The position numbers were made by a program, and so were the translations under genes. Positions 34,386-43,746 of a stretch of DNA of 64,000 nucleotides are shown in pieces. Position 1 is the stretch's first letter; every line of letters starts with the position of its first letter. Under the pieces are notes generated by a model that worked only from the letters and a program-made list of their open reading frames with translations, ran no database searches and had not been told where the DNA came from. Origin of the DNA: Corticibacter populi (GTDB lineage Bacteria; Pseudomonadota; Gammaproteobacteria; Burkholderiales; Burkholderiaceae_C); the NCBI RefSeq assembly GCF_004217315.1, contig NZ_SGWR01000001.1:620001-684000 (forward strand), read 5' to 3'.

Positions 34386-36581
34386 ATGCACGCATTCAAC
34401 CGCCGCCATGCCGTGGCCATCGCCACTGCCGCCTTGCTGACCAGCCACGTCGGCTTGAGCTGGGCACAGACCACCGTCACCACGCTGCCCGAAGTCGCCG
34501 TCACTGCCGATACGCCAGCAACCGACGCTCCCACCGAGAGCAGCGACAGCTACACACAAGAGCAACCCGCCAGCACCGTCACCAAGCTGCCGCTGACGCA
34601 GCGCGAGACGCCGCAGTCCTACACCGTCATCACGCGCCAGCGCATCGACGACCAGGCGCTGGACACGCTGGGCGACGTGCTGGAGCAAACGCCAGGTATC
34701 TCGGTCGACTCCGGCGGGCCGCTGGTGGGCAGCTACATCGGCTACTTCTCGCGCGGCTACCAGATCACCAACTACCAGATCGACGGCGCCATCAGCCACG
34801 CCAATGCGGTCGGCGGCAGCGGCGGCTGGACCAGCATCAGCTCGCTGGATACCGCGATCTACGACTCCATCACTGTGCTGCGCGGTGCCAGCGGCCTGCT
34901 CAGCGGCTCGGGCGATCCGGGCGGCAGCATCAGCCTGGTGCGCAAGCGCCCGACGCGCGAGTTCCAGGGCGCATTGCAGCAAAGCCTCTCGCGCTGGCAG
35001 CAAGCCCGCACGGTGGCCGACTTTGGCGGTTCTCTGAACCAAGCCGGCAGCCTGCGTGCCCGCGTCGTCGGTGCGTACGACCAGGGTAAATCGTGGGTCG
35101 ACCGCTACGAGGCCGACAAGCACACGGTCTACGGCGTGCTCGAAGCCGATCTCAGCCATGACACCCTGCTGCGCCTGGCCGCCGAACACAACCGCGAGGA
35201 TGGCAAGAATGCCGCAGCCTTCACCGCCTTCGAGACCGCATTCACCGATGGCACGGCCACGCCATTCGGCCGCAGCGACAACGCGCTGACCGACTGGAGC
35301 CGCTACGAGTCCGACCGCACCAGCCTGGCCGCAACGCTGGAGCACCGCTTCAACGACGACTGGCAAGCACGTGCCAGCGTCAACCATAGCCGCTACGACA
35401 ACTCGCAACTATTCGGCTACGCCGGTGTGCGTCAGCCCTCGCCCGATGGCACGGCCGACCTGATGATCCGCTTTGGCGACACGGAGCAAACCGTCGACAC
35501 CGTGGATGCCAGCCTGAGCGGCACATACGCGCTCTGGGGCCGCAGCCATGACCTGATGGCCGGCGTCAACGGCTCCGACTCCAAGGCCGATTCGCTGGGC
35601 AGCGCCACCAGTTGGGCCGCCACGCGCGTGGACGTGCTGGGCTGGGATGGCAGCTACGCCCTGCCCGATCTCTCCGCCGTGCGCACCAGCGACACCCGCA
35701 CCGAGATCAAGCAGTGGGGCGCCTACCTGGCCACCCGCCTGCGCCCGCGCGATGACCTGGCCATCATCGTCGGCGGCCGCCTGAGCGAGTGGGAAACCAC
35801 CCGCCGCAACCTGCAGACCGGAGCCATCACCGACGACCGCAAGGAAAGCACCGTCTTCACGCCCTACGCCGGCGTGGTGTTCGACCTGAACGACCAGCTC
35901 TCGGCCTATGCCAGCTACTCGACCATCTTCAATCCGCAAAGCTACGAAGACGTCAACGGCAACGTGCTCGACCCGGAAGAGGGCAAGAACTATGAGTTGG
36001 GCCTGAAAGGCGAATGGTGGGGCGGGCGCCTGAACACCAGCGCTGCCGTGTTCGAAGTGCGCAAGGACAACCTGGCCATTGCCGATGGCAGCAACCTCAC
36101 GCCCGATGGTGGTCAGGCCTACACCGCCGCCGACCAGACCAAGGGCCGTGGCTGGGAGCTGGAAGCCAGCGGCGAAATCGCCCGCGGCGTGCAACTGCAA
36201 GGCGGCTACACCCGCGTCGTCACCCGCGCCAGCGACGGCACGCGGCTGAACACCGTGCGGCCCAAGCACCAGCTCAAGCTATTCGGCACCTGGGCACCAT
36301 CCGGCGCACCCGGCCTAAGAGTGGGCGGCGGCATGACCTGGCAAAGCGAGATATACAGCAGCAACGCCTCGTACGCGAACGTGGACCGTTCATTGATCGG
36401 CCAGAAAAGCTACGCCGTGGTCAACCTGATGGCCGCTTACCAATTGGACGACCACTGGCACTTCAGCCTGCACCTGGACAACGTCTTTGACAAGAGTTAC
36501 CGCACCATGGTGCTGGGCTCGGCGCGCCACACCTATGGCGCGCCACGGCATGTGTCGGCCAGCGTGAAGTACCAGTTCTGA
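34386..36581 (+). CDS. TonB-dependent siderophore receptor
   Basis: A 731-residue outer-membrane receptor with a signal peptide (1-28, ending SWA). The plug domain covers ~65-200 with TPQSYTVITRQRIDDQALDT, DVLEQTPGISVDS and the GSGDPGGSISLVRKRPT end. The 22-strand barrel fills the rest, including YASYSTIFNPQ, YELGLKGEWWG and the terminal SASVKYQF. It belongs to the siderophore-receptor subgroup (FpvA/FoxA/FhuE-like). There is no N-terminal signalling extension of the FecA kind, since only ~35 residues precede the plug, so regulation probably passes through the AraC protein. Transport uses TonB-ExbBD energy; no tonB gene is in this window. The siderophore cannot be named. Confidence 0.93.
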   Translation: MHAFNRRHAVAIATAALLTSHVGLSWAQTTVTTLPEVAVTADTPATDAPTESSDSYTQEQPASTVTKLPLTQRETPQSYTVITRQRIDDQALDTLGDVLEQTPGISVDSGGPLVGSYIGYFSRGYQITNYQIDGAISHANAVGGSGGWTSISSLDTAIYDSITVLRGASGLLSGSGDPGGSISLVRKRPTREFQGALQQSLSRWQQARTVADFGGSLNQAGSLRARVVGAYDQGKSWVDRYEADKHTVYGVLEADLSHDTLLRLAAEHNREDGKNAAAFTAFETAFTDGTATPFGRSDNALTDWSRYESDRTSLAATLEHRFNDDWQARASVNHSRYDNSQLFGYAGVRQPSPDGTADLMIRFGDTEQTVDTVDASLSGTYALWGRSHDLMAGVNGSDSKADSLGSATSWAATRVDVLGWDGSYALPDLSAVRTSDTRTEIKQWGAYLATRLRPRDDLAIIVGGRLSEWETTRRNLQTGAITDDRKESTVFTPYAGVVFDLNDQLSAYASYSTIFNPQSYEDVNGNVLDPEEGKNYELGLKGEWWGGRLNTSAAVFEVRKDNLAIADGSNLTPDGGQAYTAADQTKGRGWELEASGEIARGVQLQGGYTRVVTRASDGTRLNTVRPKHQLKLFGTWAPSGAPGLRVGGGMTWQSEIYSSNASYANVDRSLIGQKSYAVVNLMAAYQLDDHWHFSLHLDNVFDKSYRTMVLGSARHTYGAPRHVSASVKYQF

Positions 36582-36624
36582 GCCCTTTGATCTGGAGCGC
36601 GCCTGCCGTGCCCTCGCCAGCATT

Positions 36625-36669
36625 GCCTGATGCACCACTCTCCCCTGGCGGGAGAGGGGTGCATCAGGC
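36625..36669. repeat. Long nested hairpin between the receptor gene and lipoprotein 2
   Basis: A perfect 12-bp outer stem (36625-36636, GCCTGATGCACC, with 36658-36669) encloses a 7-bp inner stem (36638-36644, CTCTCCC, with 36650-36656). There is no T-tract on either strand. It could limit readthrough, stabilise the upstream receptor mRNA, or be a REP-like repeat. Confidence 0.8.
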
Positions 36670-36719
36670 TTAACGCACATCGGCTTGCAGAACCGCTCTT
36701 TTCCACGCAAGGATTCCCC

Positions 36720-37985
36720 ATGCAAGGCCTCCTGACGCTTGCCATCACTACCCTGTCGCTGGCCGCACTGACGGCCTGCAGCACCGCGCCCTCCCTCACG
36801 CAGAACGCCACCATGCCAGCCACTGCCATCGAAGCCGCCTACGCCCCGGTCACCGCGGAGGACATCCTGCGCGTGCCGGTCGCCAGCGACCTCGTCGAGC
36901 TGGCCTTCAGCCCCCGCCAGCAAGCGGTTTTCGTCGCCGCGCCCGATTGGGAGGACGAAACCCGCTCGCGCGTGCTGCGCCTGGCGCCCGATACGCTGGC
37001 CGTGCAGGCGGAGATTGCGCTCAATGGCAAGGGCTTTGGCGTGGCGCTGGACGATGCCGCCAGCCGGCTCTACGTGACGCAGGGCTTCAACGGCGCCATC
37101 AGCGTGGTCGATACCGCCAGCAATCGACTCATCAAGCAGATCCCGCTGATGGAGAAAGTCCATTTCGCCAGCGAGTTCAAGCGCCTGAACTTCTCGGAAA
37201 TACGCAGCGACTTCCTGCTAAAGGCGCTGGAGCGCTTCAAGATCACCGAGGACTATCCGCACAAGGTGCGTGAGATGGTCGTGGACACGAAACGCCACCG
37301 CCTGTTCGCCCCCGGCCTCGGCCTGGGCTTCGACAGCGTGCTGTTCGTCATCGACACCCGCACGCTGACGCTGGAGAAGGTCATCGAAGGCTTTGGCTAC
37401 AACGCCGTCGGCATTGCGCTGGACGAGGCGGGTGGCCGCATCTTCGTCGCCAACATGGCCGGGCAGTTGATGGTGGTCGATGCCGACACGCTGGCGCTGA
37501 AGAAAACGCTGGAGGTGCAGGCCGACCAGTTGCTCAATCTCATCTACGACCCCGAGCACAACCGCCTGTTCGGTGTCGACCAGGGCATCGACCGCGACGA
37601 CTGGCGCCACAACCACCTGGAGCGCGAGTACCGGCACCGCAGCGAAGGCCACCGCCTCTTCACGCTGGACGCCGACGCTGGCACCGTCATCTCCAACCTG
37701 CCCACCGGTGAGGTGCCGATCGGTCTGCGCTTCGACGCGGCGCGCCAGCGCCTCTACGTCACCAACCGCGCCGGCGTGCGCGTAGCCACGGGCAACGGCT
37801 CGATCAGCGTGTTCGACACCGCCGCGTACCAGCCGCTGCAAACCATCGCGCTGCCGCCCCACCCCAACAGCCTGGCACTGGACGAAGCCGCCAACGTGCT
37901 TTACGCCACGGTGAAGAACGATGGCGGCACCAAGCAGGCCAGACAGCCAGAGCACGTGGCGCGCATCCGCCTGTCAGCGCGATGA
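36720..37985 (+). CDS. YncE-like beta-propeller lipoprotein 2
   Basis: A 421-residue lipoprotein starting MQGLLTLAITTLSLAALTAC, with lipobox Cys at residue 20. It is clearly related to lipoprotein 1: both have the PVTAEDILR/PVQAEQILR opening, a GFGVALDDAASRLYV-type blade, an HKVREMVVDTKRHRLF-type blade and an HPNSLAL ending. It differs by an insertion around residues 145-180. AAGGA lies seven bases before the ATG. It follows the receptor and precedes the periplasmic binding protein gene by 65 bases. Two propellers flanking one receptor suggest a pair that contact the receptor or its ligand. Confidence 0.85.
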   Translation: MQGLLTLAITTLSLAALTACSTAPSLTQNATMPATAIEAAYAPVTAEDILRVPVASDLVELAFSPRQQAVFVAAPDWEDETRSRVLRLAPDTLAVQAEIALNGKGFGVALDDAASRLYVTQGFNGAISVVDTASNRLIKQIPLMEKVHFASEFKRLNFSEIRSDFLLKALERFKITEDYPHKVREMVVDTKRHRLFAPGLGLGFDSVLFVIDTRTLTLEKVIEGFGYNAVGIALDEAGGRIFVANMAGQLMVVDADTLALKKTLEVQADQLLNLIYDPEHNRLFGVDQGIDRDDWRHNHLEREYRHRSEGHRLFTLDADAGTVISNLPTGEVPIGLRFDAARQRLYVTNRAGVRVATGNGSISVFDTAAYQPLQTIALPPHPNSLALDEAANVLYATVKNDGGTKQARQPEHVARIRLSAR

Positions 37986-38050
37986 TGGCATGGCATTCGG
38001 CAACATCCAGTTCTCCATCCGCTCTTGCCCGCTGCAAGGTTGATACCACC

Positions 38051-39055
38051 ATGCGCCTCATGCACTGGCTTCGTGCCACCCTTGTTGCAGCTGCCATGCT
38101 GGCCGCCGCGCTGGTGCTCACGGCCTGCGGTCGCCAGCCCACCGACCATGTGCCGACCCCGGCACCCCAGCAGCAGCCAGAGGACATGGGCACGGCAGCC
38201 TGGCCGCGCAGCTTCCACAACGCCGATGGCAGCACGACGCCGATTCCGGCGCGGCCCACGCGCATCCTCTCGACCTCGCCGACGCTGACCGGCACCTTGC
38301 TCGCCATCGATGCACCGGTGGTAGCCAGCGCGACGCTGGTCGATGGCAGCTTCCTCGGCCAGTGGGCGGCGCTGGCCCAGGCGCGCGGCGTCGAGAAGCT
38401 GTGGCCGGCCGGGCGCATGGACCTCGAAGCCGTGCTGGCGGTGGCGCCGGATCTGATCGTCGTCTCCACTGGCGGCGCCGACTCCACGCTCGCGCACGTG
38501 CAGCAGTTGCGCTCGGTGGCGCCGACCATCGTGCTCGACTATGGCGGCGAGCCCTGGCAAAGCCTGGCGCGACAACTGGGCCAGGCCACCGGGCACGAAG
38601 CCCAGGCCCAGGCGCGCATCACCGCCTTCGATGCCTACGTGGCGCAGGCCCGCCAGCAACTGCAACTGCCGGCCGGGCAAGCCAACATCGTCAGCTACAA
38701 CGGCCCCGCCATCAGCAACCCCGTCGCCACACCGGAAGGCCCGCACGGACGCCTGTTGAGCGCACTGGGCTTTCGCATGGAGGCGCCCGATCCGGCCTGG
38801 CACAGCAGCGCCGAGAGCGCGCGCAACTTCGTCTGGGCGCCTTACGAAAAGCTGCCCAGCCTGCGGGCCGAAACCACCTTCCTGCTGCGCGGCGACGACA
38901 GCCGCGCCGCGGCTTTTCTCGCAGATCCGGTGCTGGCCAACCTGCCGTCGGTGCGCAATGGGCAGGTCTACGGCCTGGGGGTGCATTCGTTTCGGATCGA
39001 TTACTTCAGCGCCACGGAAATCGTCGATGGCATGGTCGAGCGCTTTGGGCGCTAA
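38051..39055 (+). CDS. Periplasmic iron-siderophore binding protein, FepB/FecB-like
   Basis: A 334-residue lipoprotein: signal peptide and lipobox LTAC (Cys 26), then a TroA/FepB-type fold with ARPTRILSTSPTLTGTLLAI, LEAVLAVAPDLIVVST and YGLGVHSFRIDYFSATEIVD. It would carry the ferric siderophore to the permease pair encoded next. The ATG was chosen at 38051, where the signal sequence begins, since the upstream part of the frame (to 37982) has no support. The gene overlaps the following permease gene by 29 bases. Substrate is inferred from the locus. Confidence 0.88.
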   Translation: MRLMHWLRATLVAAAMLAAALVLTACGRQPTDHVPTPAPQQQPEDMGTAAWPRSFHNADGSTTPIPARPTRILSTSPTLTGTLLAIDAPVVASATLVDGSFLGQWAALAQARGVEKLWPAGRMDLEAVLAVAPDLIVVSTGGADSTLAHVQQLRSVAPTIVLDYGGEPWQSLARQLGQATGHEAQAQARITAFDAYVAQARQQLQLPAGQANIVSYNGPAISNPVATPEGPHGRLLSALGFRMEAPDPAWHSSAESARNFVWAPYEKLPSLRAETTFLLRGDDSRAAAFLADPVLANLPSVRNGQVYGLGVHSFRIDYFSATEIVDGMVERFGR

Positions 39056-40061
39056 TTCTTCGCCAACGCGCTGGCGCACCGCGGCCTGGCTGCTCGCCAG
39101 CGCGCTGCTGGCGACACTCGCGCTGGCCAGCCTGTGCATCGGCAGCGAGTGGCTGAGCCCGCGCGTGGTCTGGCAGGCCCTCTGGCAATTCGATCCGCGC
39201 AACCCGCACCACCTGCTGCTGCACCACCTGCGCCTGCCGCGCACGCTGCTGGCCTTGCTGGTCGGGGCCGCGCTGGCCGTCGCCGGCACGCTGATGCAGG
39301 CCCTGAGCCGCAATGCGCTGGCAGAACCCGGCATCCTCGGCGTCAATGCCGGCGCGGCGGCCGCCATCGTGCTGGCGATGGCGACGCTGGGCGTGTTGCA
39401 CCCTGGCGCGATGCTGGCTTTCGGCCTGGCCGGGGCCGCCGCCGCAGGCGCGGCGGTCTACCTGCTCGGCGGCTTGCGGCACGGGCTGGAGCCAACGCGG
39501 CTGGTGCTCGCGGGCGCCGCGCTGTCGGTGGTGTTGCTGGCGTTCACGCACCTGGTCACGGTCAACAGCACCGATGAAGTGTTCGACCATTTCCGCCACT
39601 GGGGCAGCGGCGCCTTGCAAGGCCGTGGCCGCGACGTGCTGTGGCCGGTCGCCGCGCTCATCGCGGCCGGGCTGCTGCTGGCCAGGGTGCTGGCACCAGC
39701 GCTGGATGCCGCATCCCTGGGCGCGGAGCTCGGGCTGGCGCTGGGCAGCCGCACGACGTTGACCTGGGCGCTGGCGGCGCTGGCCGTGGTGGTGCTGGCT
39801 GGCGCTGCGACGGCGGCCGCCGGCCCGATCGTTTTCGTCGGACTAACCGCACCGCATCTGGCACGCGCCTGGGGCGGGCACAGCCACCGGCGCCTGCTGC
39901 CACTGGCAGCGGGGCTGGGCGCGCTGCTGGTGCTGGCCGCCGACGTACTGGGCCGGCTGGTGGCACGGCCCGGAGAAGTCGGCGTCGGCATCATGGTGGC
40001 GCTGGTCGGTGCGCCGCTGTTCATTGCCCAGGTACGGCGTGGTCGCTTTGCACAGCTATGA
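39027..40061 (+). CDS. FecCD-family iron-siderophore permease 1 (FepD-like)
   Basis: A 344-residue inner-membrane permease with about nine to ten helices. Typical segments are LRLPRTLLALLVGAALAVAG, LMQALSRNALAEPGILGVN and GPIVFVGLTAPHLARAWGG, the last being the cytoplasmic loop that contacts the ATPase. Start at ATG 39027 is inside the binding-protein gene; a TTG slightly later is an alternative. It forms a heterodimer with the next gene product. The stop overlaps the next start. Confidence 0.9.
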   Translation: MAWSSALGANSSPTRWRTAAWLLASALLATLALASLCIGSEWLSPRVVWQALWQFDPRNPHHLLLHHLRLPRTLLALLVGAALAVAGTLMQALSRNALAEPGILGVNAGAAAAIVLAMATLGVLHPGAMLAFGLAGAAAAGAAVYLLGGLRHGLEPTRLVLAGAALSVVLLAFTHLVTVNSTDEVFDHFRHWGSGALQGRGRDVLWPVAALIAAGLLLARVLAPALDAASLGAELGLALGSRTTLTWALAALAVVVLAGAATAAAGPIVFVGLTAPHLARAWGGHSHRRLLPLAAGLGALLVLAADVLGRLVARPGEVGVGIMVALVGAPLFIAQVRRGRFAQL

Positions 40062-41125
40062 GGCGTCGCTCCATGCCCATGACCGCCGCTACCCTTCTAC
40101 CCGGAGTGGTGTTGCGGCATGGCCGCTACAGCGTGCGGCTGCAGCCGCGCCTGCTGCTGGTCTGCGCGCTGTTGCTGCTGGCCATCTGCGCCTGCAGCCT
40201 GCTGCTGCTGGCAACGGGCCGGCTGCCGCTGGCACCTGGCGAAGTGTTGCGTGCGCTGGCCGGGCAGGAGCAGGCCGACGCCATCGCCCACCGCGTGGTC
40301 TGGCAGATCCGTCTGCCGCGCATCGTCACCGCCTTGTCCGCCGGTGCGGCGCTGGGCATCTCCGGGGCAATTTTCCAATCGGTCTCGCGCAATGCGCTGG
40401 GCTCGCCGGACGTGATCGGCTTCACCACGGGCGCGGCCACGGGGGCGTTGGTGCAAATCATCGTCTTCGGCCAGCAGCAGCCGCTGGCCGTGGCGCTGGC
40501 GGCGGTGCTGGCGGGTTTGCTGACGGCGCTGGCGGTCTATCTGCTGGCTTGGCAGACAGGCGCCGTCGCGAGCTACCGGCTGGTACTCATCGGCATCGGT
40601 GTCGGGGCTCTGCTGGGTGCGGTCAATGGCTTACTGCTGGTCAAGGGCGGACTGGATCAGGCGGTGCAAGCCAATCTATGGCTGGCAGGCTCCCTGGATG
40701 CCCGCACGTGGGCGCATGCACTGCCCGTTGCTTTGGGCACATTGGTGCTCACGCCGCTGGTGCTGTGCGCTGCCCGCCCATTGCACCTGCTGGAAATGGG
40801 CGACGACCTGGCGCGCCAGTTGGGAGTGGTGGCCGAGCGCACCCGCCTGCAGATGAGTGCGTGCGCCGTCGCCCTGGCGGCACTGGCAACCGGCGCGGCT
40901 GGCCCGATCGCGTTCATTGCGCTGGCAGCGCCGCAGTTGACCTTGCGCGCCACCGGCGCCTCGCGCCTGCCGGTCGTCAGCGCTGCGCTGATGGGCGCCT
41001 TGCTGCTGGTGCTGGCAGACCTGCTGGTGCAGCACCTGCCCATCGCCATGGCCGTGCCGATCGGCCGGGTCACCGGCATACTGGGCGGCCTCTACCTGGC
41101 CTGGCTGCTTGGACGCAGGCGCTGA
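40058..41125 (+). CDS. FecCD-family iron-siderophore permease 2 (FepG-like)
   Basis: A 355-residue permease. It has RLPRIVTALSAGAALGISGA, IFQSVSRNALGSPDVIGFTT and GPIAFIALAAPQLTLRATG, the FepG versions of the FecCD motifs, with nine or ten membrane helices. The start overlaps the FepD-like stop (ATGA), and the ATPase gene follows 11 bases after its stop. Together with the binding protein and the ATPase it makes a complete class II iron importer. Confidence 0.9.
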   Translation: MRRRSMPMTAATLLPGVVLRHGRYSVRLQPRLLLVCALLLLAICACSLLLLATGRLPLAPGEVLRALAGQEQADAIAHRVVWQIRLPRIVTALSAGAALGISGAIFQSVSRNALGSPDVIGFTTGAATGALVQIIVFGQQQPLAVALAAVLAGLLTALAVYLLAWQTGAVASYRLVLIGIGVGALLGAVNGLLLVKGGLDQAVQANLWLAGSLDARTWAHALPVALGTLVLTPLVLCAARPLHLLEMGDDLARQLGVVAERTRLQMSACAVALAALATGAAGPIAFIALAAPQLTLRATGASRLPVVSAALMGALLLVLADLLVQHLPIAMAVPIGRVTGILGGLYLAWLLGRRR

Positions 41126-41136
41126 AACACCCTGTC

Positions 41137-41982
41137 ATGACCCACTCCCCGCCCATCCTGCAAGCCTGCGGCCTGCGCGTGCAGCTAGGCCATCAACCCG
41201 TGCTGGACGGACTCGACCTGGTGCTGCCCGAGGGCCGCATCACCGCCGTCATCGGCCCGAATGGCTGCGGCAAATCGACCCTGCTGCGCAGCCTGGCACG
41301 GCTGCTCAAGCCCCAAACAGGCCAAGTGCTGCTCGACGGCCAGGACATCCACCGCCTGTCGACGCGCGAAGTCGCGCGCCGCCTGGGGCTGCTGCCACAG
41401 TCGGCCCAGGCGCCCGCAGGCATCCGCGTCGCAGAACTGGTGGCGCGCGGGCGCTTTGCGCACCAAGGCCTGCTGCGGCAATGGAGCGAGGCCGATGCGC
41501 GCGCGGTCGAGCAGGCGATGCACGCCACGTGCGTGGCAGAACTGGCCGAACGCGCCGTCGACACGCTCTCTGGCGGCCAGCGCCAGCGCGTCTGGCTGGC
41601 GCTGGCACTGGCGCAGCAAACCTCCGTTTTGCTGCTCGATGAACCTACGACCTATCTCGATCTGGCCCACCAGATCGAGATCCTCGAACTCTGCCGCACG
41701 CTCAACCGCGACGACGGGCGCACCCTGGTGCTGGTGCTGCATGACCTGAACCAGGCCGCCCGCTATGCCGACCATCTGGTGGCCATGAAGGACGGCGCCA
41801 TCGCCGCCAGCGGCCATCCCGACGCAGTGTTGACGCCCGAGGTGCTGGCACGCGTCTTTGGGGTCAATGCCCGCATTCTGCGCGACCCGCTACATGGCAC
41901 GCCACTGATCTTGATCGATGGCCTAGGGCGTGTCATCCATCACCAAGGGGTCGCGCGAGCGGATAAAATTCGTCCAATCTAG
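41137..41982 (+). CDS. Iron-siderophore ABC ATPase (FepC-like), C-terminus rewritten by a MITE
   Basis: A 281-residue ATPase. Walker A GPNGCGKST lies at ~41-49, the Q-loop LLPQSAQ near 86, signature LSGGQRQRVW near 146, Walker B VLLLDEPTTYLDL near 165 and the switch His in LVLHDLNQ near 200. It powers the two FecCD permeases. The last 19 codons lie inside an inserted element (41923-42193). If that element and one CTAG are removed, the frame continues GLVSTEM-stop, giving a 268-residue protein of normal length. The altered tail is outside the conserved core, so the enzyme may still work. Confidence 0.9.
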   Translation: MTHSPPILQACGLRVQLGHQPVLDGLDLVLPEGRITAVIGPNGCGKSTLLRSLARLLKPQTGQVLLDGQDIHRLSTREVARRLGLLPQSAQAPAGIRVAELVARGRFAHQGLLRQWSEADARAVEQAMHATCVAELAERAVDTLSGGQRQRVWLALALAQQTSVLLLDEPTTYLDLAHQIEILELCRTLNRDDGRTLVLVLHDLNQAARYADHLVAMKDGAIAASGHPDAVLTPEVLARVFGVNARILRDPLHGTPLILIDGLGRVIHHQGVARADKIRPI

Positions 41983-42193
41983 GCGCACAGTGCAGCGCGT
42001 ATGTCGATACGTGCAAGGTGTGCAACGATGAGTGGGCGAATTTTGTCCACTCGCCCTTCGGGTTGGAGCCAGAAAGGGCCGCCCGCAGCGTTGGCAGTCC
42101 TCGCAAGGCATCAAGCCTTGCTGCGGCTGCTGCCTCGCGCTCGGCCCTTTCTGGCTCCAACGCGACCCCTTGGTGATGGATGACACGCCCTAG
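41923..42193. mobile_element. MITE-like element with 29-bp terminal inverted repeats and CTAG duplication
   Basis: Perfect 33-bp inverted repeats, 41923-41955 and 42161-42193, each begin or end with CTAG. Taking CTAG as the target duplication leaves a 263-bp element (41927-42189) with 29-bp terminal repeats starting GGGCGTGTCATCC. A second perfect 19-bp inverted repeat (42063-42081 with 42142-42160) abuts the right terminus. It encloses a 7-bp hairpin GCAAGGC-ATCAA-GCCTTGC. No transposase gene fits inside. The CTAG target is typical of IS5-family relatives, which would mobilise it in trans; that link is inference. Confidence 0.85.
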
Positions 42194-42438
42194 TCTCGAC
42201 CGAAATGTGAGAAGGCGTGAAAAAGCCGCTTCGAAAAGAAGTTACTGGCTGCAGGCAGCAACGGCGATATCAGAGGAGCCGGAAGTTTCTACTTCAGGAC
42301 GGTACTGAGTCGGGTACAGGGTCATCCCTGCCGTCCAGCAGTAGGCGGTCCAGAGGCGACGGTTACTTGATCTCTGCGAAACAGCAGGATGATGGCAGTT
42401 GGAAGGCCGGTGGCAGCGATACTCCACTGTGACTTGCG

Positions 42439-43746
42439 TTATGACGCGATGATTGCCAGTCGCATGCTGCGCTGGAGGCTGGCAGCGATGGGTTCGGCAA
42501 TGCCCGCCTGGGCTGCGTAACGCATCCAGTCCAGGGCACATGCATGGATGCTGCCCACGATGTCCCGGGCTTTCTGGGGCTTTATCCCGCAGAAAATGCC
42601 GAACGCTATCAGGTCGTCCAGTTCGAAATGGTCCCGCTTGCCATTGAGGCTCATCTGGTGCTGGTGGGTCCAACTGCCGCCGGGGTTGTAGGCGTAGCTC
42701 ACATCGAATGCCGGTGACAGCCGCCATTGGCCATGGCGGTTCATCAGGAAGGCGATGTTCTTGACATGATCGTCCTGGTTGCGGATCAAGATGTTCAGCA
42801 CCGCGCGCCGGAACTGCTGTTCAACGTCCAGAGCGGGCAAGCCAAGCTGTCTAATCGTCTCCACGGCCTGTTCGTACGAATAGGCCCCAGCCGCGTTGAA
42901 ATCGAAATGGCGCAGAGCCGCCAGCGACTGCATGTGCAGCTTGCGGCCGCTGGCGTCGCGGTCGAAGCGGCGCGTCATGAAGTGTGCCCGCCCGCCTTCG
43001 CGATAAATGCGGCTTTCGCTCATGTCGATACCGGCGTCGATGGCCAGCAGATAGAAGCCATACTCGATCATGCCGAAGCCCTGCGGATCGGCCAGTTCCT
43101 TGTCGCGGTTGTTGACGATGCCATCGAACTTCATGAGCCAGTAGGAAAAGCCCTCTCCGGCCTTGACCTGCCCTGAGCGGAACTCGCCGGTTTGTTCGTT
43201 CCATGCAAGCACCGCCTTGGCACGTGCGCCGCCTGCCGATGTCCCCACCCGCAGGATATCCTCCAATGCCTTCCGGTCGTCCTCGCCGTGAAGCACGCCA
43301 GAGAGTCGTTCGCGATAGCCAAGCACCTCGTTGGCGAGGCGGGTCAACGCATCAATCTCGACCTTGCGCGAGCGCTGCGTGCCAGTTGTCAGTGCCGGGT
43401 GGAACTCGAGCGCCCCCATGCCTCGCGTGCCGATATAGCATAGCCGCTCGACAGGATTGAAGCTGCTGGCCGCCCGCCCCTGCCTCACCAGCCAGGCATC
43501 GATCAAGGCGTTGCCAAACTTATCCGGCAACGAATCGGCAAGCAGGCCGGGCAAGCCCTTGAATGCCTCCCGCGGCAAGCCCGGGAACTCATAGGGGTCC
43601 GGGCCAAGCGGCATCATGAGCGGCGCCAGCTCGATCCCGCTGCTGACGAAATCGGGCATGTATTGGAACACTGCCAGCTGGCGATCGTCCAGCCAGCTCA
43701 CTGCGCCGATATCCCGGCCCCACAGGCGCACCGTGGCATCCGTCAC
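42439..43746 (-). CDS. hipA: HipA toxin, Ser/Thr kinase
   Basis: A 435-residue HipA kinase. The N-terminal ~105 residues form the HipA N1 domain (GIELAPLMMPLGPDPYEFPG, FKGLPGLLADSLPDKFGNAL). The ATP-binding loop VGTSAGGARAKAVLAW is near 168-183, the catalytic motif ILIRNQDDHVKNIAFL near 320 (NxDDHxxN) and the metal-binding SPAFDVSYA near 345. HipA phosphorylates glutamyl-tRNA synthetase in E. coli and so halts growth; the target here is not known. The start overlaps hipB by four bases. Length and key residues are normal, so the toxin is probably functional. Confidence 0.93.
   Translation of the reverse strand: MTDATVRLWGRDIGAVSWLDDRQLAVFQYMPDFVSSGIELAPLMMPLGPDPYEFPGLPREAFKGLPGLLADSLPDKFGNALIDAWLVRQGRAASSFNPVERLCYIGTRGMGALEFHPALTTGTQRSRKVEIDALTRLANEVLGYRERLSGVLHGEDDRKALEDILRVGTSAGGARAKAVLAWNEQTGEFRSGQVKAGEGFSYWLMKFDGIVNNRDKELADPQGFGMIEYGFYLLAIDAGIDMSESRIYREGGRAHFMTRRFDRDASGRKLHMQSLAALRHFDFNAAGAYSYEQAVETIRQLGLPALDVEQQFRRAVLNILIRNQDDHVKNIAFLMNRHGQWRLSPAFDVSYAYNPGGSWTHQHQMSLNGKRDHFELDDLIAFGIFCGIKPQKARDIVGSIHACALDWMRYAAQAGIAEPIAASLQRSMRLAIIAS

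Noticed and set aside
42217..42432. 71-codon plus-strand open frame after the MITE
   Set aside because: No family signature or convincing ribosome binding site was seen, and it ends just before the hipA stop. The 42194-42438 stretch is treated as non-coding.
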